NCBI RefSeq assembly: GCF_004135675.1
Contig: NZ_QHLX01000002.1
Location: 62,001-126,000 of the forward strand
DNA from: Marinitoga lauensis
GTDB taxonomy: Bacteria > Thermotogota > Thermotogae > Petrotogales > Petrotogaceae
Reading direction: 5' to 3'
Length of the DNA stretch: 64,000 nucleotides
Below are positions 7,552 through 17,083 of the stretch, in pieces. A model generated the notes under the pieces. The model was given only the letters and a program-made list of their open reading frames with translations. It did no database searches and was not told where the DNA came from. Position 1 is the first letter of the stretch, and each line of letters begins with the position of its first letter. Made by a program: the position numbers and the translations under genes.

Positions 7552-8675
7552 TGAGGAAAAAGAATTTGATTTTACTAACATTTATAATTATATTATTAAT
7601 TCCTACTGTGTATATAATAAAAAAATCTTCCGTTAAAAATTTTTATAAATTCAAAAATTTTGTTAATTCTTCTTATATGTTTAAAGATAAAAATGGAAAT
7701 ATTTATGTTGGATTTCAAAATAACAAACTATTCTCATTTTCTAAAAATCTTAAAAAAAATTGGGAAAAAACTTTTAATTCCAACATTTTAAGTTTTTTTG
7801 CTTTAGAGGATAAACTTGTTCTTACTACTAATGATTCTAATTTATATATTCTAGATTTTAATGGGAATATATTAAAAAAGAAAAATTTTAATTATCCAGT
7901 TTTAATTTTAAAAGGGAAAATAAGTAACAATAAATTTCTTATAATATATAAAGAAGGAAGATTTTTCAGGACAGGTGAACTAAATATCAATGAAACTAAT
8001 AATATGTATGTAAATGAAATTTCTTTATATATGGAAAATACAGTTAATGGTTATGAACATTTAAAAATATATCCTATAAATAAAAATAATTTTTTCTATT
8101 TCAAAAAAGAAGATAAAAAAATTTCACAAGTTTTTGTTACTTATGACGAAGACAATATGCCATATATAAAAAAAATTGTCCCTATAAAAACTTTTTATAT
8201 AAAGGATAAGAAATATGAAAAATATGGATTTCCGATATATAATAATCAAAAAATTTTTTTCAGTATTAATGAATACTATTATATGCTTGATACAAAAAAT
8301 AGTTCAGAAAATATTATTGACCTAAAAAATTTTTATACATTTAAAGATTATATTCCAAAAGTTAATTCAAATATTGTTGCAATAAACAATAAAACTTATT
8401 TTACATCAAATTTTGGAGATTTGTTTGAAATCTCTAATAATCCACTCGACATAAAAAAATATAAAATAAAAGCCTTTGGAGATCATAGTGCAATAAAAAC
8501 TTTTAATAATAAGTTATATATATTATCTGATGACAATTTCATAATTTTTGATACAATATCAAAAAAAATTAAATTTAAAAAATTTGGAGAAAAATATAAT
8601 AATTTTGTTATTATTGATGAAAGCAATGTTATACTATTAAATAACAGCAAAATTTCAAAACTTCTTTTATTCTAA
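7551..8675 (+). CDS. Membrane-anchored beta-propeller-like (PQQ/WD-like) protein
   Basis: 374 residues. An N-terminal anchor (NLILLTFIIILLIPTVYII, residues 5-23) is followed by a secreted domain made of repeated beta units of the form 'KNGNIYVGFQNNKLFSFS', 'NDSNLYILDFNGNILKKK' and 'NKLYILSDDNFIIFD'. These resemble blades of PQQ-like or WD-like propellers. No catalytic motif is visible. AAGGAGGG precedes the ATG, which overlaps the protease stop (TAATG). It closes the peptide cassette and is followed by a strong terminator. It could bind or display the small protein outside the membrane, but this is only inferred. Confidence 0.6.
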   Translation: MRKKNLILLTFIIILLIPTVYIIKKSSVKNFYKFKNFVNSSYMFKDKNGNIYVGFQNNKLFSFSKNLKKNWEKTFNSNILSFFALEDKLVLTTNDSNLYILDFNGNILKKKNFNYPVLILKGKISNNKFLIIYKEGRFFRTGELNINETNNMYVNEISLYMENTVNGYEHLKIYPINKNNFFYFKKEDKKISQVFVTYDEDNMPYIKKIVPIKTFYIKDKKYEKYGFPIYNNQKIFFSINEYYYMLDTKNSSENIIDLKNFYTFKDYIPKVNSNIVAINNKTYFTSNFGDLFEISNNPLDIKKYKIKAFGDHSAIKTFNNKLYILSDDNFIIFDTISKKIKFKKFGEKYNNFVIIDESNVILLNNSKISKLLLF

Positions 8676-8709
8676 ATTTAAAAAATTTAAACATCAATGA
8701 ATAAAAAAT

Positions 8710-8744
8710 AATAAGAGGTGGCTTCATAGAAGCCACCTCTTATT
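8710..8744. terminator. Bidirectional terminator between convergent operons
   Basis: A perfect 16-bp hairpin, AATAAGAGGTGGCTTC with loop ATA, sits between the convergent propeller gene and oppC. A/T tracts flank both sides. Confidence 0.85.
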
Positions 8745-8747
8745 AGA

Positions 8748-10424
8748 TTAATGTCCTAATGCTCTTGGATCCAATGCATCCCTTATAGCATCACCAAATA
8801 AGTTAAATGCAAGAACTGTTATAAATATAAATAAACCAGGTAATAATAACCATGGATAATTTGTTAATGCTGTAATATTTTGAGCTTGTGATAGCATTAA
8901 TCCCCAACTTGCAGAAGGTTCTCTGATTCCTAAACCAAGGAAACTCAAACCAGCTTCACCAAGAATATAACTTGGAATTGACAATGTCGCTGAAACTATA
9001 ACATAAGTTGCAGTATTTGGCAATAAATGTTTCCATATAATCCTTCTTGAAGGATATCCTAAAGCAACTGCTGCCTGAATAAATTCTGTTTCTTTTAAAC
9101 CTAATGTCATACCTCTGATAACCCTTGTCATACCTGGCCAACCAATAAATGAAAGGATTACAATAATCAAAATATACTTTACAGATGGTGACATACCTGA
9201 TGGCAAAATAGCACTCAAAGAAACAAGTAAATAGAAACTTGGGATTGACATCAATATTTCTGTAAACCTCATTAATATTTCATCAATCCAGCCACCAAAA
9301 TAACCAGCGGTACCACCTAACATTAAACCTATAGAGAAGGTTATTGCAATACCTAATAATCCTATCGTTAAAGAAACTCTACTTCCAAATACCAATCGGC
9401 TAATCATATCTCTACCAAATTTATCAGCACCCCATAAATATATAATTCCATCTTTAGAGGAATAATCTTCTGCTAAAAATGGTAACTTACTCTTTTCAAC
9501 ACCAAATAAATGTAAATTTCCTGGAATAAACCCTAACCATTTATATTCCCAACCTTTTGTGAAGAACTTTATATTGAATTTTTTGAAGTTTACACCCTCT
9601 AAATTTTCAGGGTAATATTCATAAAAATCTTCTTCTGTTTCAACTTCAATAGAATCAAGAGATACATATTCCCTGAACTCTTTTACATCCTCTGGCTTCA
9701 AATTTAACCTTGACAAACTACTTTTTGTTTTATAATTTTCTTCAAAATAATATGTTTTTGAAATACCTCTATCTTCAACACTTAAAAGAACATCTTTACC
9801 TTTTAATAAAGGTATTTGATCAACAGATAAAAATCCTTCTTCACTTCTTTTTAATATCTTATTTTTTATTCCAAGCTCTTCAAAAGTTACTAATGGTTCT
9901 GTCCTTGTTTCGGATAATATTTTATATTCTTTTCCATCCTTTGTTACTACAATTGTCTTATAATTCAACACAAATTGATAATTTGTTATAGTAGATTCGA
10001 AATCAGGATTATACTCCCCTAATTTTAAAACCGTTTCCTTTTCTGTATCAAAATTTAAATCATCATATACTTTAAAGTTTTCAAAGTATGTTGCAGGTTT
10101 AAATGTACTTTGAAAAGTTACCGGATCTTTTACCCTTTTATATAAATAAACATGTGGTCCTATATTCTTTCCTGTTTCGTCTTTCCAAAATACCTTCATT
10201 GGTGGTGCAAATTTATATTTTATATGTTGAACTTTATAATCCATAGGAGATAGAAAATCAGCAAACAATGCAAATAAATATAATATTATCAAAATCCACA
10301 TTGATATTAAACCAAATTTATGTCTTTTTAAAGCTCTCCAGACAAGTTGAGGGGTGGATAAAAATTGTTTCTCAAAAACATCTTGATTTTCCTGTTTCTT
10401 AACTTCTTTATTCTCAGCCATCAT
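8748..10424 (-). CDS. oppC: Oligopeptide ABC transporter permease, OppC type with large insert
   Basis: At 558 residues this is far longer than the usual 300 or so. TM1 (about residues 37-57) is followed by an extra segment of about 260 residues, probably outside the membrane and beta-rich, before the conserved 'YLWGADKFGRDMISRLVFG' that normally follows TM1 closely. The permease core then has five more helices and the EAA loop ETEFIQAAVALGYPSRRIIW. It is the last gene of oppDFABC, 10 bases after oppB, and ends at the bidirectional terminator. Two adjacent ATGs (10424 and 10421) follow GGAGGG; either may be used. The function of the insert is not known from sequence; it may contact the large binding protein. 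Confidence 0.9.
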   Translation of the reverse strand: MMAENKEVKKQENQDVFEKQFLSTPQLVWRALKRHKFGLISMWILIILYLFALFADFLSPMDYKVQHIKYKFAPPMKVFWKDETGKNIGPHVYLYKRVKDPVTFQSTFKPATYFENFKVYDDLNFDTEKETVLKLGEYNPDFESTITNYQFVLNYKTIVVTKDGKEYKILSETRTEPLVTFEELGIKNKILKRSEEGFLSVDQIPLLKGKDVLLSVEDRGISKTYYFEENYKTKSSLSRLNLKPEDVKEFREYVSLDSIEVETEEDFYEYYPENLEGVNFKKFNIKFFTKGWEYKWLGFIPGNLHLFGVEKSKLPFLAEDYSSKDGIIYLWGADKFGRDMISRLVFGSRVSLTIGLLGIAITFSIGLMLGGTAGYFGGWIDEILMRFTEILMSIPSFYLLVSLSAILPSGMSPSVKYILIIVILSFIGWPGMTRVIRGMTLGLKETEFIQAAVALGYPSRRIIWKHLLPNTATYVIVSATLSIPSYILGEAGLSFLGLGIREPSASWGLMLSQAQNITALTNYPWLLLPGLFIFITVLAFNLFGDAIRDALDPRALGH

Positions 10425-10434
10425 TTTCCCTCCA

Positions 10435-11412
10435 TTATCCTAATCTCAAGCGAACTCTTGGATCAACAGCTGCAAGTAATATATCAGCAATCAAATTACC
10501 TAATACAAGCAGTACAGAAGCTAACATAATATCTGCCATTATTACAAATATATCCTGTTGCAACAACGCTTCAATAATCAATTGACCCATTCCTGGCCAT
10601 CCAAATACATTTTCTGTTAAAACCGCTCCACCCAAAAGTCCTGAAATTGAAAAACCCAAGGCTGTAATAATAGGATTAATTGCATTTCTTAAAGCATGTT
10701 TATAAATAACAACATTTTCCGGCATACCTTTAGCTCTCGCAAATTCTACATAATCCTGTTTCAACTCATCAAGCAATTGTCCTCTCATAACCCTCATAGT
10801 TCCTGCAAGTCCGGAAGTACCAAGAGTAATCATAGGACCAAGAACATGCCATAATATATCCAAAAACTTTTTCCATGCAGGAAATGAATCATATCCTAAT
10901 GATATATAACCTCCAACTGGAAAAATCTTTCCGCCAGTTTTGGCAGCAAAGAATAGAAATAACAATGCAAAAAAGAAATTAGGTATTGATAGACCTATAA
11001 ATCCTATAACTCCAACAATTTGATCTCCTAAACTATATTGATGCAATGCCGCATATATACCCAGCGGGATACCTATCCCCCAGGTAAAAATGAATGTAGT
11101 TATACTCAATAATAAAGTTGCTCCAACTCTTCTCCATATTAAATCCCACACGGGAATCTGATATGTGAATGAATCTCCCCAGTCGCCTTTCAATATATTT
11201 TTTAACCATATAAAATATTGAACAACTGGTGATTTATCCAAACCAAACCTTTTTTCCAAATTCTTAACCTGATCAGCACTTACTGCTGGATTAAGCCTAT
11301 AAGAATCCAAAAAATCACCTGGTGCTAATGATATTATCATAAATGATACTATCGAAACACCAAGTAATACAGGTATGGCTAAAATAATTCTTCTAAGGAT
11401 ATACTTTAGCAT
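10435..11412 (-). CDS. oppB: Oligopeptide ABC transporter permease, OppB type
   Basis: 325 residues with six membrane helices. The N-terminal pattern (LKYILRRIILAIPVLLGVSI, then SLAPGDF) and the EAA loop near QDYVEFARAKGMPENVVIYK are standard for DppB/OppB permeases. Start: an ATG at 11412 with GGAGG 7 bases before it; a TTG immediately upstream is also in frame but less likely. It pairs with OppC to form the membrane channel of the peptide (or, in Thermotogota, often oligosaccharide) importer. A hairpin in the spacer to oppA may lower its expression relative to the binding protein. Confidence 0.92.
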   Translation of the reverse strand: MLKYILRRIILAIPVLLGVSIVSFMIISLAPGDFLDSYRLNPAVSADQVKNLEKRFGLDKSPVVQYFIWLKNILKGDWGDSFTYQIPVWDLIWRRVGATLLLSITTFIFTWGIGIPLGIYAALHQYSLGDQIVGVIGFIGLSIPNFFFALLFLFFAAKTGGKIFPVGGYISLGYDSFPAWKKFLDILWHVLGPMITLGTSGLAGTMRVMRGQLLDELKQDYVEFARAKGMPENVVIYKHALRNAINPIITALGFSISGLLGGAVLTENVFGWPGMGQLIIEALLQQDIFVIMADIMLASVLLVLGNLIADILLAAVDPRVRLRLG

Positions 11413-11440
11413 CAAAAGACCTCCTCACATTAATTTGAAA

Positions 11441-11475
11441 GGGAGTGGAGAAAAATCTCCATTTCCCCCACTCCC
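11441..11475 (-). promoter_or_regulatory. Intercistronic hairpin between oppA and oppB
   Basis: GGGAGTGG (11441-11448) pairs with CCACTCCC (11468-11475), with an inner GGAG/CTCC helix. No strong U-tract follows on the minus strand, so partial termination or protection of the oppA mRNA end is likely. Confidence 0.6.
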
Positions 11476-11496
11476 AATAAAAATAAGAATAATAAA

Positions 11497-13238
11497 TTAT
11501 TGATCTTTCCAGATATTCCATCCTGCCCAAAGTACGCCTGCTGCTGGGTTAGGATCTGGATTGTAAATATGAACTGATTTTTTGTAAGCAATTAAGTAAT
11601 TTTGTGCAACTGTATATACTAATACTTGATGTTCTGCTACTAACATCTGGAATTCATCAAATAATTTGCGTAATTCATCTTTATCAACTGCAGATACTTG
11701 CAATCTCATAATTTCATCAATTCTCTTTTCATAATCTGGAACAACATAATCTGCTTTTAATTCATCATCAAACATTTTTGGTTTTACTTCTGGAGAATAA
11801 TTCCAGAAATGTAATCCACCATCTAATCTCCATACATTCCATCCTGATGCAGGATCAACAGAACCTGTTAAACCAATAATAACAGCTTCCCAATCACCTG
11901 TAGCTACTAATTTTCCAACTAATGCATTGAATTGCATTGGAGCAAAGTTAACATCAATACCTAATTTGGATAAGTTTTCTTTTAAGATATTACCGATTTC
12001 TTCCCTAACGTTATTACCAGCATTTGTTGTCAATTCAAATTTTACAGGATTTCCATCAGCATCGTAAAGTTTTCCACCTTTAAATACAAATCCACCTTTT
12101 TTAAGTTCCCTCTTAGCTCTTGCCAATGAGTATCTAAATCCTAAATCTTCAACTGCTGGATTATAGAATCCTGATGATGGTGATACAGGACCATATAATG
12201 CTGCACCTAAACCATTATATAATACATCAATTAATGTTTGTTTATCAATTGCATAAGCTATAGCTCTTCTGAAATGATCATTTCTGAACCATTTTCTCTT
12301 AACAGGATCTTTTGCATTAAAGTTGAATGTTACAAAGTTTGATCCTAAGTTTGGACCACCCTGTCTTACTACCCAACCTTTTTCTTCTGCCATTGCTCTA
12401 ATTTCTGGGAATTCTTCAGCTGTTGGTGAATAAATATCTGTTTCGCCAGCTTCGAACTTTAATCTTTCTGTGTTTAAATCTTTAACAATAACATAAACTA
12501 TTTGATCTAAGTATGGTAATTGAACGCCATTTTTATCTTTTCTGTAGTAATATGGATTCTTTTCTAATACAACTCTAACGCCTTCTTTATATGTCTTTAA
12601 AACAAATGGTCCTGAAGCAACTACTGATTTTAAATCTGCTAATGACCATGCTTCTTTGAATTTACCTTCTTTATAATATGGTTCTAAAACGTGTTTTGGT
12701 AATATTTCTGTCCATCCGATTGATTCATGACCTCTTCTGAATTTTGAATTATAAATAAATTGTACTGTGTAATCATCAACTTTTTTAATTGTTGGTAATG
12801 CATCATTTGAATCCATATAACCAGCATTTCCATTTGCTGTCATATCATTATCAAACCAGATTTTTTCGAATGACCAGATAACATCGTCAATTGTCAATGG
12901 TTGACCGTCTGACCATTTTAACCCTTTTCTTAATACATAAGTATAAACTGTTTTTCCATCTTCTGTAACTTTAGCAGAAAATTCCTTTGCTAAACCTGGC
13001 AATTCTGCCAAACCCTTATTGGATGAATGTACTAATGTGTCTAATACCCATCCAATGATGTCTGTTGATGATGTTTCCTGTGCCCATGCTGGATTCATTG
13101 TTTTTGGTCCAGATGTTGTACTCAAAAACAATGTACCCCTGGTTTTCCAGCAACGTCTTCAATTGCCCAATCTACTGTTTCAGCAAACACAGCTAGGGCT
13201 GTAACTAAAACGAACAATAAAACTAAAAACTTCTTCAT
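11497..13238 (-). CDS. oppA: Oligopeptide-binding protein, OppA type (frame interrupted once)
   Basis: A family 5 solute-binding protein of about 580 residues. The signal peptide begins at the ATG at 13238 (MKKFLVLLFVLVTALAVFA) after GGGAGGGAG. The mature chain opens ETVDWAIEDVAGKPG and continues GGTLFLSTTSGPKTMNPAWA, the standard strand in which cargo docks. These two parts are in different frames: the run of four C at 13136-13139 needs one more base. From 13131 to 11497 the frame is open and has family landmarks (QPLTIDDVIWSFEKIW and FRRAIAYAIDKQTLIDVLYN). I read it as one intact gene with a homopolymer error. A genuine knock-out seems unlikely because no other decay is visible. Confidence 0.88.
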
Positions 13239-13257
13239 GCTACTCCCTCCCTTGATT

Positions 13258-14421
13258 TCAAGATTTTGGTTCATATTTATAACAACCTACAAAATGATTA
13301 TTCCCCACTTCATAATATGGCGGATATTTTTTTGAACATGGTTCGAATGCATATTTACATCTTGGCGAAAAGAAACATCCTTTTGGTCTGTTAATTGGAG
13401 AAGGAACTTGTCCTTTAATAATAAATTGTTTTCTATCTCTTCTTTTTCTCGGATCTGGAACTGGTGCTGCGTTTAAAAGTGCTTCTGTATAAGGATGTTT
13501 AAAATTATCAAAAATCTCATCTGAATCACCATATTCAACCATTCTACCAAGATACATAATACCGACATAATTTGAAATAAATCTTACAACACCTAAATCA
13601 TGTGAAATAAAGAGATACCCTGCATTTAACTCTGACTGTAAATCTTTTAATAACTTGATAATTTGTGCTTGAACAGAAACATCAAGTGCTGAAGTCGGTT
13701 CATCAAGAATAATTAAATCTGGTTTTAATATTGCAGCCCTTGCAACAGCAATTCTCTGTCTTTGACCACCTGAAAATTGGTGAGGATATCTGTCAACATG
13801 ATATTTTTTCAATCCAACATTTACAAGAATTTCTTTAACTATATCAAATGCTTCATTTTTATTTTTAGCAATACCATGGAATAATAGTGGTTCTGATAAA
13901 ATTGACCCTACAGTCATTCTTGGATTTAATGATGAGGTTGGATCCTGAAAAACAATCTGCACTTTTCTTCTGAAATGCATTCTCTTACCTTTCAAATCCG
14001 AAAGCATAAAATCTATAAATTTATTTTCACCATTTTTAATAAGAAATTCAAAATACGTCTTTTTATATTCTGGCAAATCCCTTAAAAATTCCGATTCCGA
14101 CTTTTTCTTTGTCTCTTTATTTAATATATCAATATAATGTTTTCTTAAATATTCTTTTGCTTCGCTTCTTTTCATGAAAAAATAACTGGTATCTTTATCA
14201 TCAATAAATATTTCTCCATCTGTTTGGTTATAAAGCCTCAATATTGTTTTACCAATTGTAGTTTTACCACAACCAGATTCACCAACAAGACCATAAGTTT
14301 CTCCTTTATCAAGTGAAAAACTTACCCCATCAACAGCTTTAACATATCCTACTGTTTTCTCAACTATAAATCCATGTTTTATAGGAAAATATTTTTTTAG
14401 ATTATTCACTCTCAAAAGCAT
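13258..14421 (-). CDS. oppF: Oligopeptide ABC transporter ATPase, OppF type
   Basis: 387 residues. Walker A GESGCGKTT, Q-loop VFQDPTSSLNP, signature FSGGQRQR, Walker B LIILDEPTSALD, switch His in ISHDLGVV, and the C-terminal oligopeptide cluster with cysteines (GCFFSPRCKYAFEPCSKKYP) that in this family can hold an Fe-S cluster. Between Walker A and the Q-loop there is an insert of about 70 residues (roughly 85-150, lysine/glutamate-rich), which accounts for the extra length. ATG 14421 follows GGAGGGAGATAAATA and overlaps the oppD stop by one base. It forms a heterodimer with OppD. Confidence 0.93.
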   Translation of the reverse strand: MLLRVNNLKKYFPIKHGFIVEKTVGYVKAVDGVSFSLDKGETYGLVGESGCGKTTIGKTILRLYNQTDGEIFIDDKDTSYFFMKRSEAKEYLRKHYIDILNKETKKKSESEFLRDLPEYKKTYFEFLIKNGENKFIDFMLSDLKGKRMHFRRKVQIVFQDPTSSLNPRMTVGSILSEPLLFHGIAKNKNEAFDIVKEILVNVGLKKYHVDRYPHQFSGGQRQRIAVARAAILKPDLIILDEPTSALDVSVQAQIIKLLKDLQSELNAGYLFISHDLGVVRFISNYVGIMYLGRMVEYGDSDEIFDNFKHPYTEALLNAAPVPDPRKRRDRKQFIIKGQVPSPINRPKGCFFSPRCKYAFEPCSKKYPPYYEVGNNHFVGCYKYEPKS

Positions 14422-15446
14422 TATTTATCTCCCTCCATTCTTGTGTCCGCAACTGGATTCCAGCATCTAACAAAATGCTCTGGTTCAACTTCTTTGAACT
14501 CTGCTAATTCTTTTCTACATCTATCTGTTGCCCTTGGACATCTTGGTAAAAATGGACACAAATTAGGAGGATCAAGCATAATAGGTGGTTGTCCTGGTAT
14601 AGGTTCTAAGTCTTCTTTTTTTGCATCATGTCTTGGAATACAGTTAAGAAGCATATTCGTATATGGATGCGTTGGTTTTTCAAAAATTGTATTAACATCA
14701 GCCATTTCCATTTGCATTCCGCCATACATAACCATAACCTTATCCGCAATTTCTGCTACAACGGATAAGTCGTGTGTAATATATATCATTGCTGTATTGA
14801 ATTCATTCTGCAAATCCTTCATTAATTCCAAAATTTGGGCTTGAATAGTAACATCTAAAGCTGTTGTTGGTTCATCTGCTATTAATAACTCTGGATTACA
14901 TGAAAGTCCTATAGCAATAACTATCCTCTGTCTTTGACCACCAGAAAATTGGAATGGATAATCATCTATTCTTTTATCCGCATTAGGAATTCCAACTTTT
15001 CTTAAAAGTTCAATGGCTCTTTTTCTGGCTTCTAATTCTGAAACATTTTGATGATACATTATCGTTTCAATCATTTGATCAGCAACTGTATACATCGGAT
15101 TTAAAGAAGTCATTGGATCCTGAAAGATCATAGCTATATGTCGTCCTCTAATTCTGGTAAATTGATGTGGCGGTAACTTGGTTAGATCTATGTATTCTTT
15201 TTTGCCATCCTTACTAAATTCATCAGTATGAAATAATATCTTACCTTCTGGTATATAACCGGGTTTTTTTATCAACCCCATAATTGTCTTCATTGTTACA
15301 CTTTTACCTGAACCCGTTTCACCAACAACACCGAGAGATTCATTTTTATTCAGGGTAAAAGATACTCCATTTACTGCTTTTACCGTTCCTTCAGCTATAT
15401 CGAAGTACGTTTTCAAATTTTCTACTATAAGAACTGGCTCGGACAA
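14421..15446 (-). CDS. oppD: Oligopeptide ABC transporter ATPase, OppD type
   Basis: Walker A GETGSGKSV, Q-loop IFQDPMTSLNP, signature FSGGQRQRIVIA, Walker B LLIADEPTTALD, switch YITHDLSVV, and the cysteine motif NLCPFLPRCPRATDRC near the C-terminus. Start: TTG at 15446, 6 bases after GAGGTG; the in-frame GTG at 15455 is inside that ribosome binding site. It is the first gene of oppDFABC and is read from a consensus promoter 60 bases upstream. Confidence 0.93.
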   Translation of the reverse strand: MSEPVLIVENLKTYFDIAEGTVKAVNGVSFTLNKNESLGVVGETGSGKSVTMKTIMGLIKKPGYIPEGKILFHTDEFSKDGKKEYIDLTKLPPHQFTRIRGRHIAMIFQDPMTSLNPMYTVADQMIETIMYHQNVSELEARKRAIELLRKVGIPNADKRIDDYPFQFSGGQRQRIVIAIGLSCNPELLIADEPTTALDVTIQAQILELMKDLQNEFNTAMIYITHDLSVVAEIADKVMVMYGGMQMEMADVNTIFEKPTHPYTNMLLNCIPRHDAKKEDLEPIPGQPPIMLDPPNLCPFLPRCPRATDRCRKELAEFKEVEPEHFVRCWNPVADTRMEGDK

Positions 15447-15484
15447 CTCTATCACCTCATAATTTATAATTAAATTTATTGTAA

Positions 15485-15513
15485 TTGATTATTTCCGCTA
15501 AATATATTATAAT
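15485..15513 (+). promoter_or_regulatory. Promoter of the S4-domain gene
   Basis: TTGATT (15485-15490), 17 bases, TATAAT (15508-15513). Transcription would begin near 15520, leaving a leader of about 75 bases. The -10 shares four bases with that of the opp promoter on the other strand. Confidence 0.7.
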
Positions 15514-15534
15514 TGTTTTAAGGTAGTATGTCAA
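15506..15534 (-). promoter_or_regulatory. Consensus promoter of the opp operon
   Basis: On the minus strand, TTGACA (15534-15529), exactly 17 bases, TATAAT (15511-15506). The -10 overlaps the -10 of the divergent S4-domain gene promoter. Confidence 0.8.
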
Positions 15535-15596
15535 GTATTAAGATTTCTTTTTATTTCACATTATTGAAAAATTTTTCATGGAGGTGCCTTAATTTA

Positions 15597-15833
15597 ATGA
15601 GATTGGATAAATTTTTAAAAGCAAATAGAATAATAAAAAGAAGAACTGTTGCAAATGAATTAGCAAAATCTGGAAAAATATTGAAAAACAATAAACCATT
15701 AAAACCATCGTATGATGTCAAAATCGGAGATGTTATTAACATCCTATTATACAATAAAAAAATTATTTTCAAAGTACTGCAAGACTATAAAATCGAGATA
15801 TTACAGGAAATAATTGAGAATAAAAACACCTAA
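15597..15833 (+). CDS. S4 RNA-binding domain protein, RqcP/Hsp15 type
   Basis: 78 residues, almost entirely one S4 domain: RLDKFLKANRIIKRRTVANE, then LAKSGKILKNNKPLKPSYDVKIGDVI in two parts, and a short lysine-rich tail. That is the arrangement of RqcP (YabO) and Hsp15, which bind 50S subunits carrying stalled nascent chains. GGAGGTG at 15580-15586 fixes the ATG at 15597; the open frame extends upstream without a ribosome binding site. It converges on rarA with a 4-base tail overlap. Confidence 0.85.
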   Translation: MRLDKFLKANRIIKRRTVANELAKSGKILKNNKPLKPSYDVKIGDVINILLYNKKIIFKVLQDYKIEILQEIIENKNT

Positions 15834-17083
15834 TAATTCTTAAAACCATCCCATAACTTCTTTAACCTCTGCTTTATTTTGCTTTCAAAACCTATATTTT
15901 TAGGTGTATAAAATTGCTTTTCTTTTAATTTATCAGGCAAATACATATCTATAACAAAACCACCGAAATCATGCGGATATTTATAGTTTTTTCCATAACC
16001 TTTACCTTTCATCCATTTAGTAACTGGATTTCTTAATTTAAGAGGGATTTCGAACTTTTCGTTTATATGTTTTTTTGCTGTCATATACGCATTCAATATT
16101 GAATTAGATTTTGGTGCTGATGAAAGATATATAGTGGCTTCACCCAATGGATATAAACATTCGGGATAACCTATTTCTTTTGTTGCCTGAAATGCAGAAA
16201 CTGCAATATTCATTGCCATTGGATCTGCAAGTCCTATATCCTCAGATGCTAAAATCATTAATCTCCTTGCTATATATAACGGATCTTCACCATTTTCAAG
16301 CATATATGCAAGATAAAATATTGCTGCATCAGGATCACTTCCTCTAATACTTTTAATAAAAGCAGAAATAGCGTCATATTTATCCTCTTTTGAGTAACCA
16401 AAAGAGGGAACAAGTTCTTTAAATGTTTCAATTGTTATTTCATTTATGCCCATATCGATTAATGCCTCAATTGTATTAACAATCCTTCTTATATCATAAT
16501 CGAAAAAATTCTTCAAACTCAAATTTAAATTTTCTGCAAAAATTATATCATCAGGATATATATCTTTTATACGTTTTAATAAAACACTTATATCTTCAGC
16601 ATTTAATGGTATTATTTCAAACATTAATATTCTCGATAATAAAGCTGGATTAATAGAAAATGATGGGTTCTCCGTAGTCGAACCCACCAATATTAAATCT
16701 CCTTTTTCCACATGAAGTAATAAAACATCCTGTTCGGATTTATTTAACCTATGTATTTCATCTACAAATAAGACTGTTTGTTTTTTAAACAATGGTGTTT
16801 CTGAAGTAGCTATAATACTTTTTAATGTCTTTGCTCCTTCTAACGCACCTGAAATCTTATGTATTTCATATTTTTTATTATCCAGCTCATTTAAAAATGC
16901 CGAAATAATAGTTGTTTTTCCAGAACCGGGAGGACCATAAACAACAAAAGATTTTATTTTGCTTTTTAAAATCCAGTTTCTTAAAATACTTTTCAATTTT
17001 TCATTGCCTAAAACATCATCTAATCTTTTTGGCCTCAATTTTTCATATAAAGGGACATTATTCACCTTCATTCCTCTCTTCAC
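15830..17083 (-). CDS. rarA: Replication-associated recombination protein A (AAA ATPase)
   Basis: The 417-residue length and domain order fit RarA/MgsA. Walker A is GPPGSGKTT, Walker B VLFVDEIHRLNK, sensor 1 GSTTENPSFSINPALLSR, and the C-terminal helical tetramerisation region contains YLAYMLENGEDPLYIARRLM and ASEDIGLADP. The protein acts at stalled replication forks. A GTG at 17083 overlaps the upstream degV stop (GTGA); an ATG at 17071 and a GTG at 17065 are alternative starts, so the first 4-6 residues are uncertain. It is the last gene of the degV-degV-rarA run. Confidence 0.92.
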   Translation of the reverse strand: MKRGMKVNNVPLYEKLRPKRLDDVLGNEKLKSILRNWILKSKIKSFVVYGPPGSGKTTIISAFLNELDNKKYEIHKISGALEGAKTLKSIIATSETPLFKKQTVLFVDEIHRLNKSEQDVLLLHVEKGDLILVGSTTENPSFSINPALLSRILMFEIIPLNAEDISVLLKRIKDIYPDDIIFAENLNLSLKNFFDYDIRRIVNTIEALIDMGINEITIETFKELVPSFGYSKEDKYDAISAFIKSIRGSDPDAAIFYLAYMLENGEDPLYIARRLMILASEDIGLADPMAMNIAVSAFQATKEIGYPECLYPLGEATIYLSSAPKSNSILNAYMTAKKHINEKFEIPLKLRNPVTKWMKGKGYGKNYKYPHDFGGFVIDMYLPDKLKEKQFYTPKNIGFESKIKQRLKKLWDGFKNY

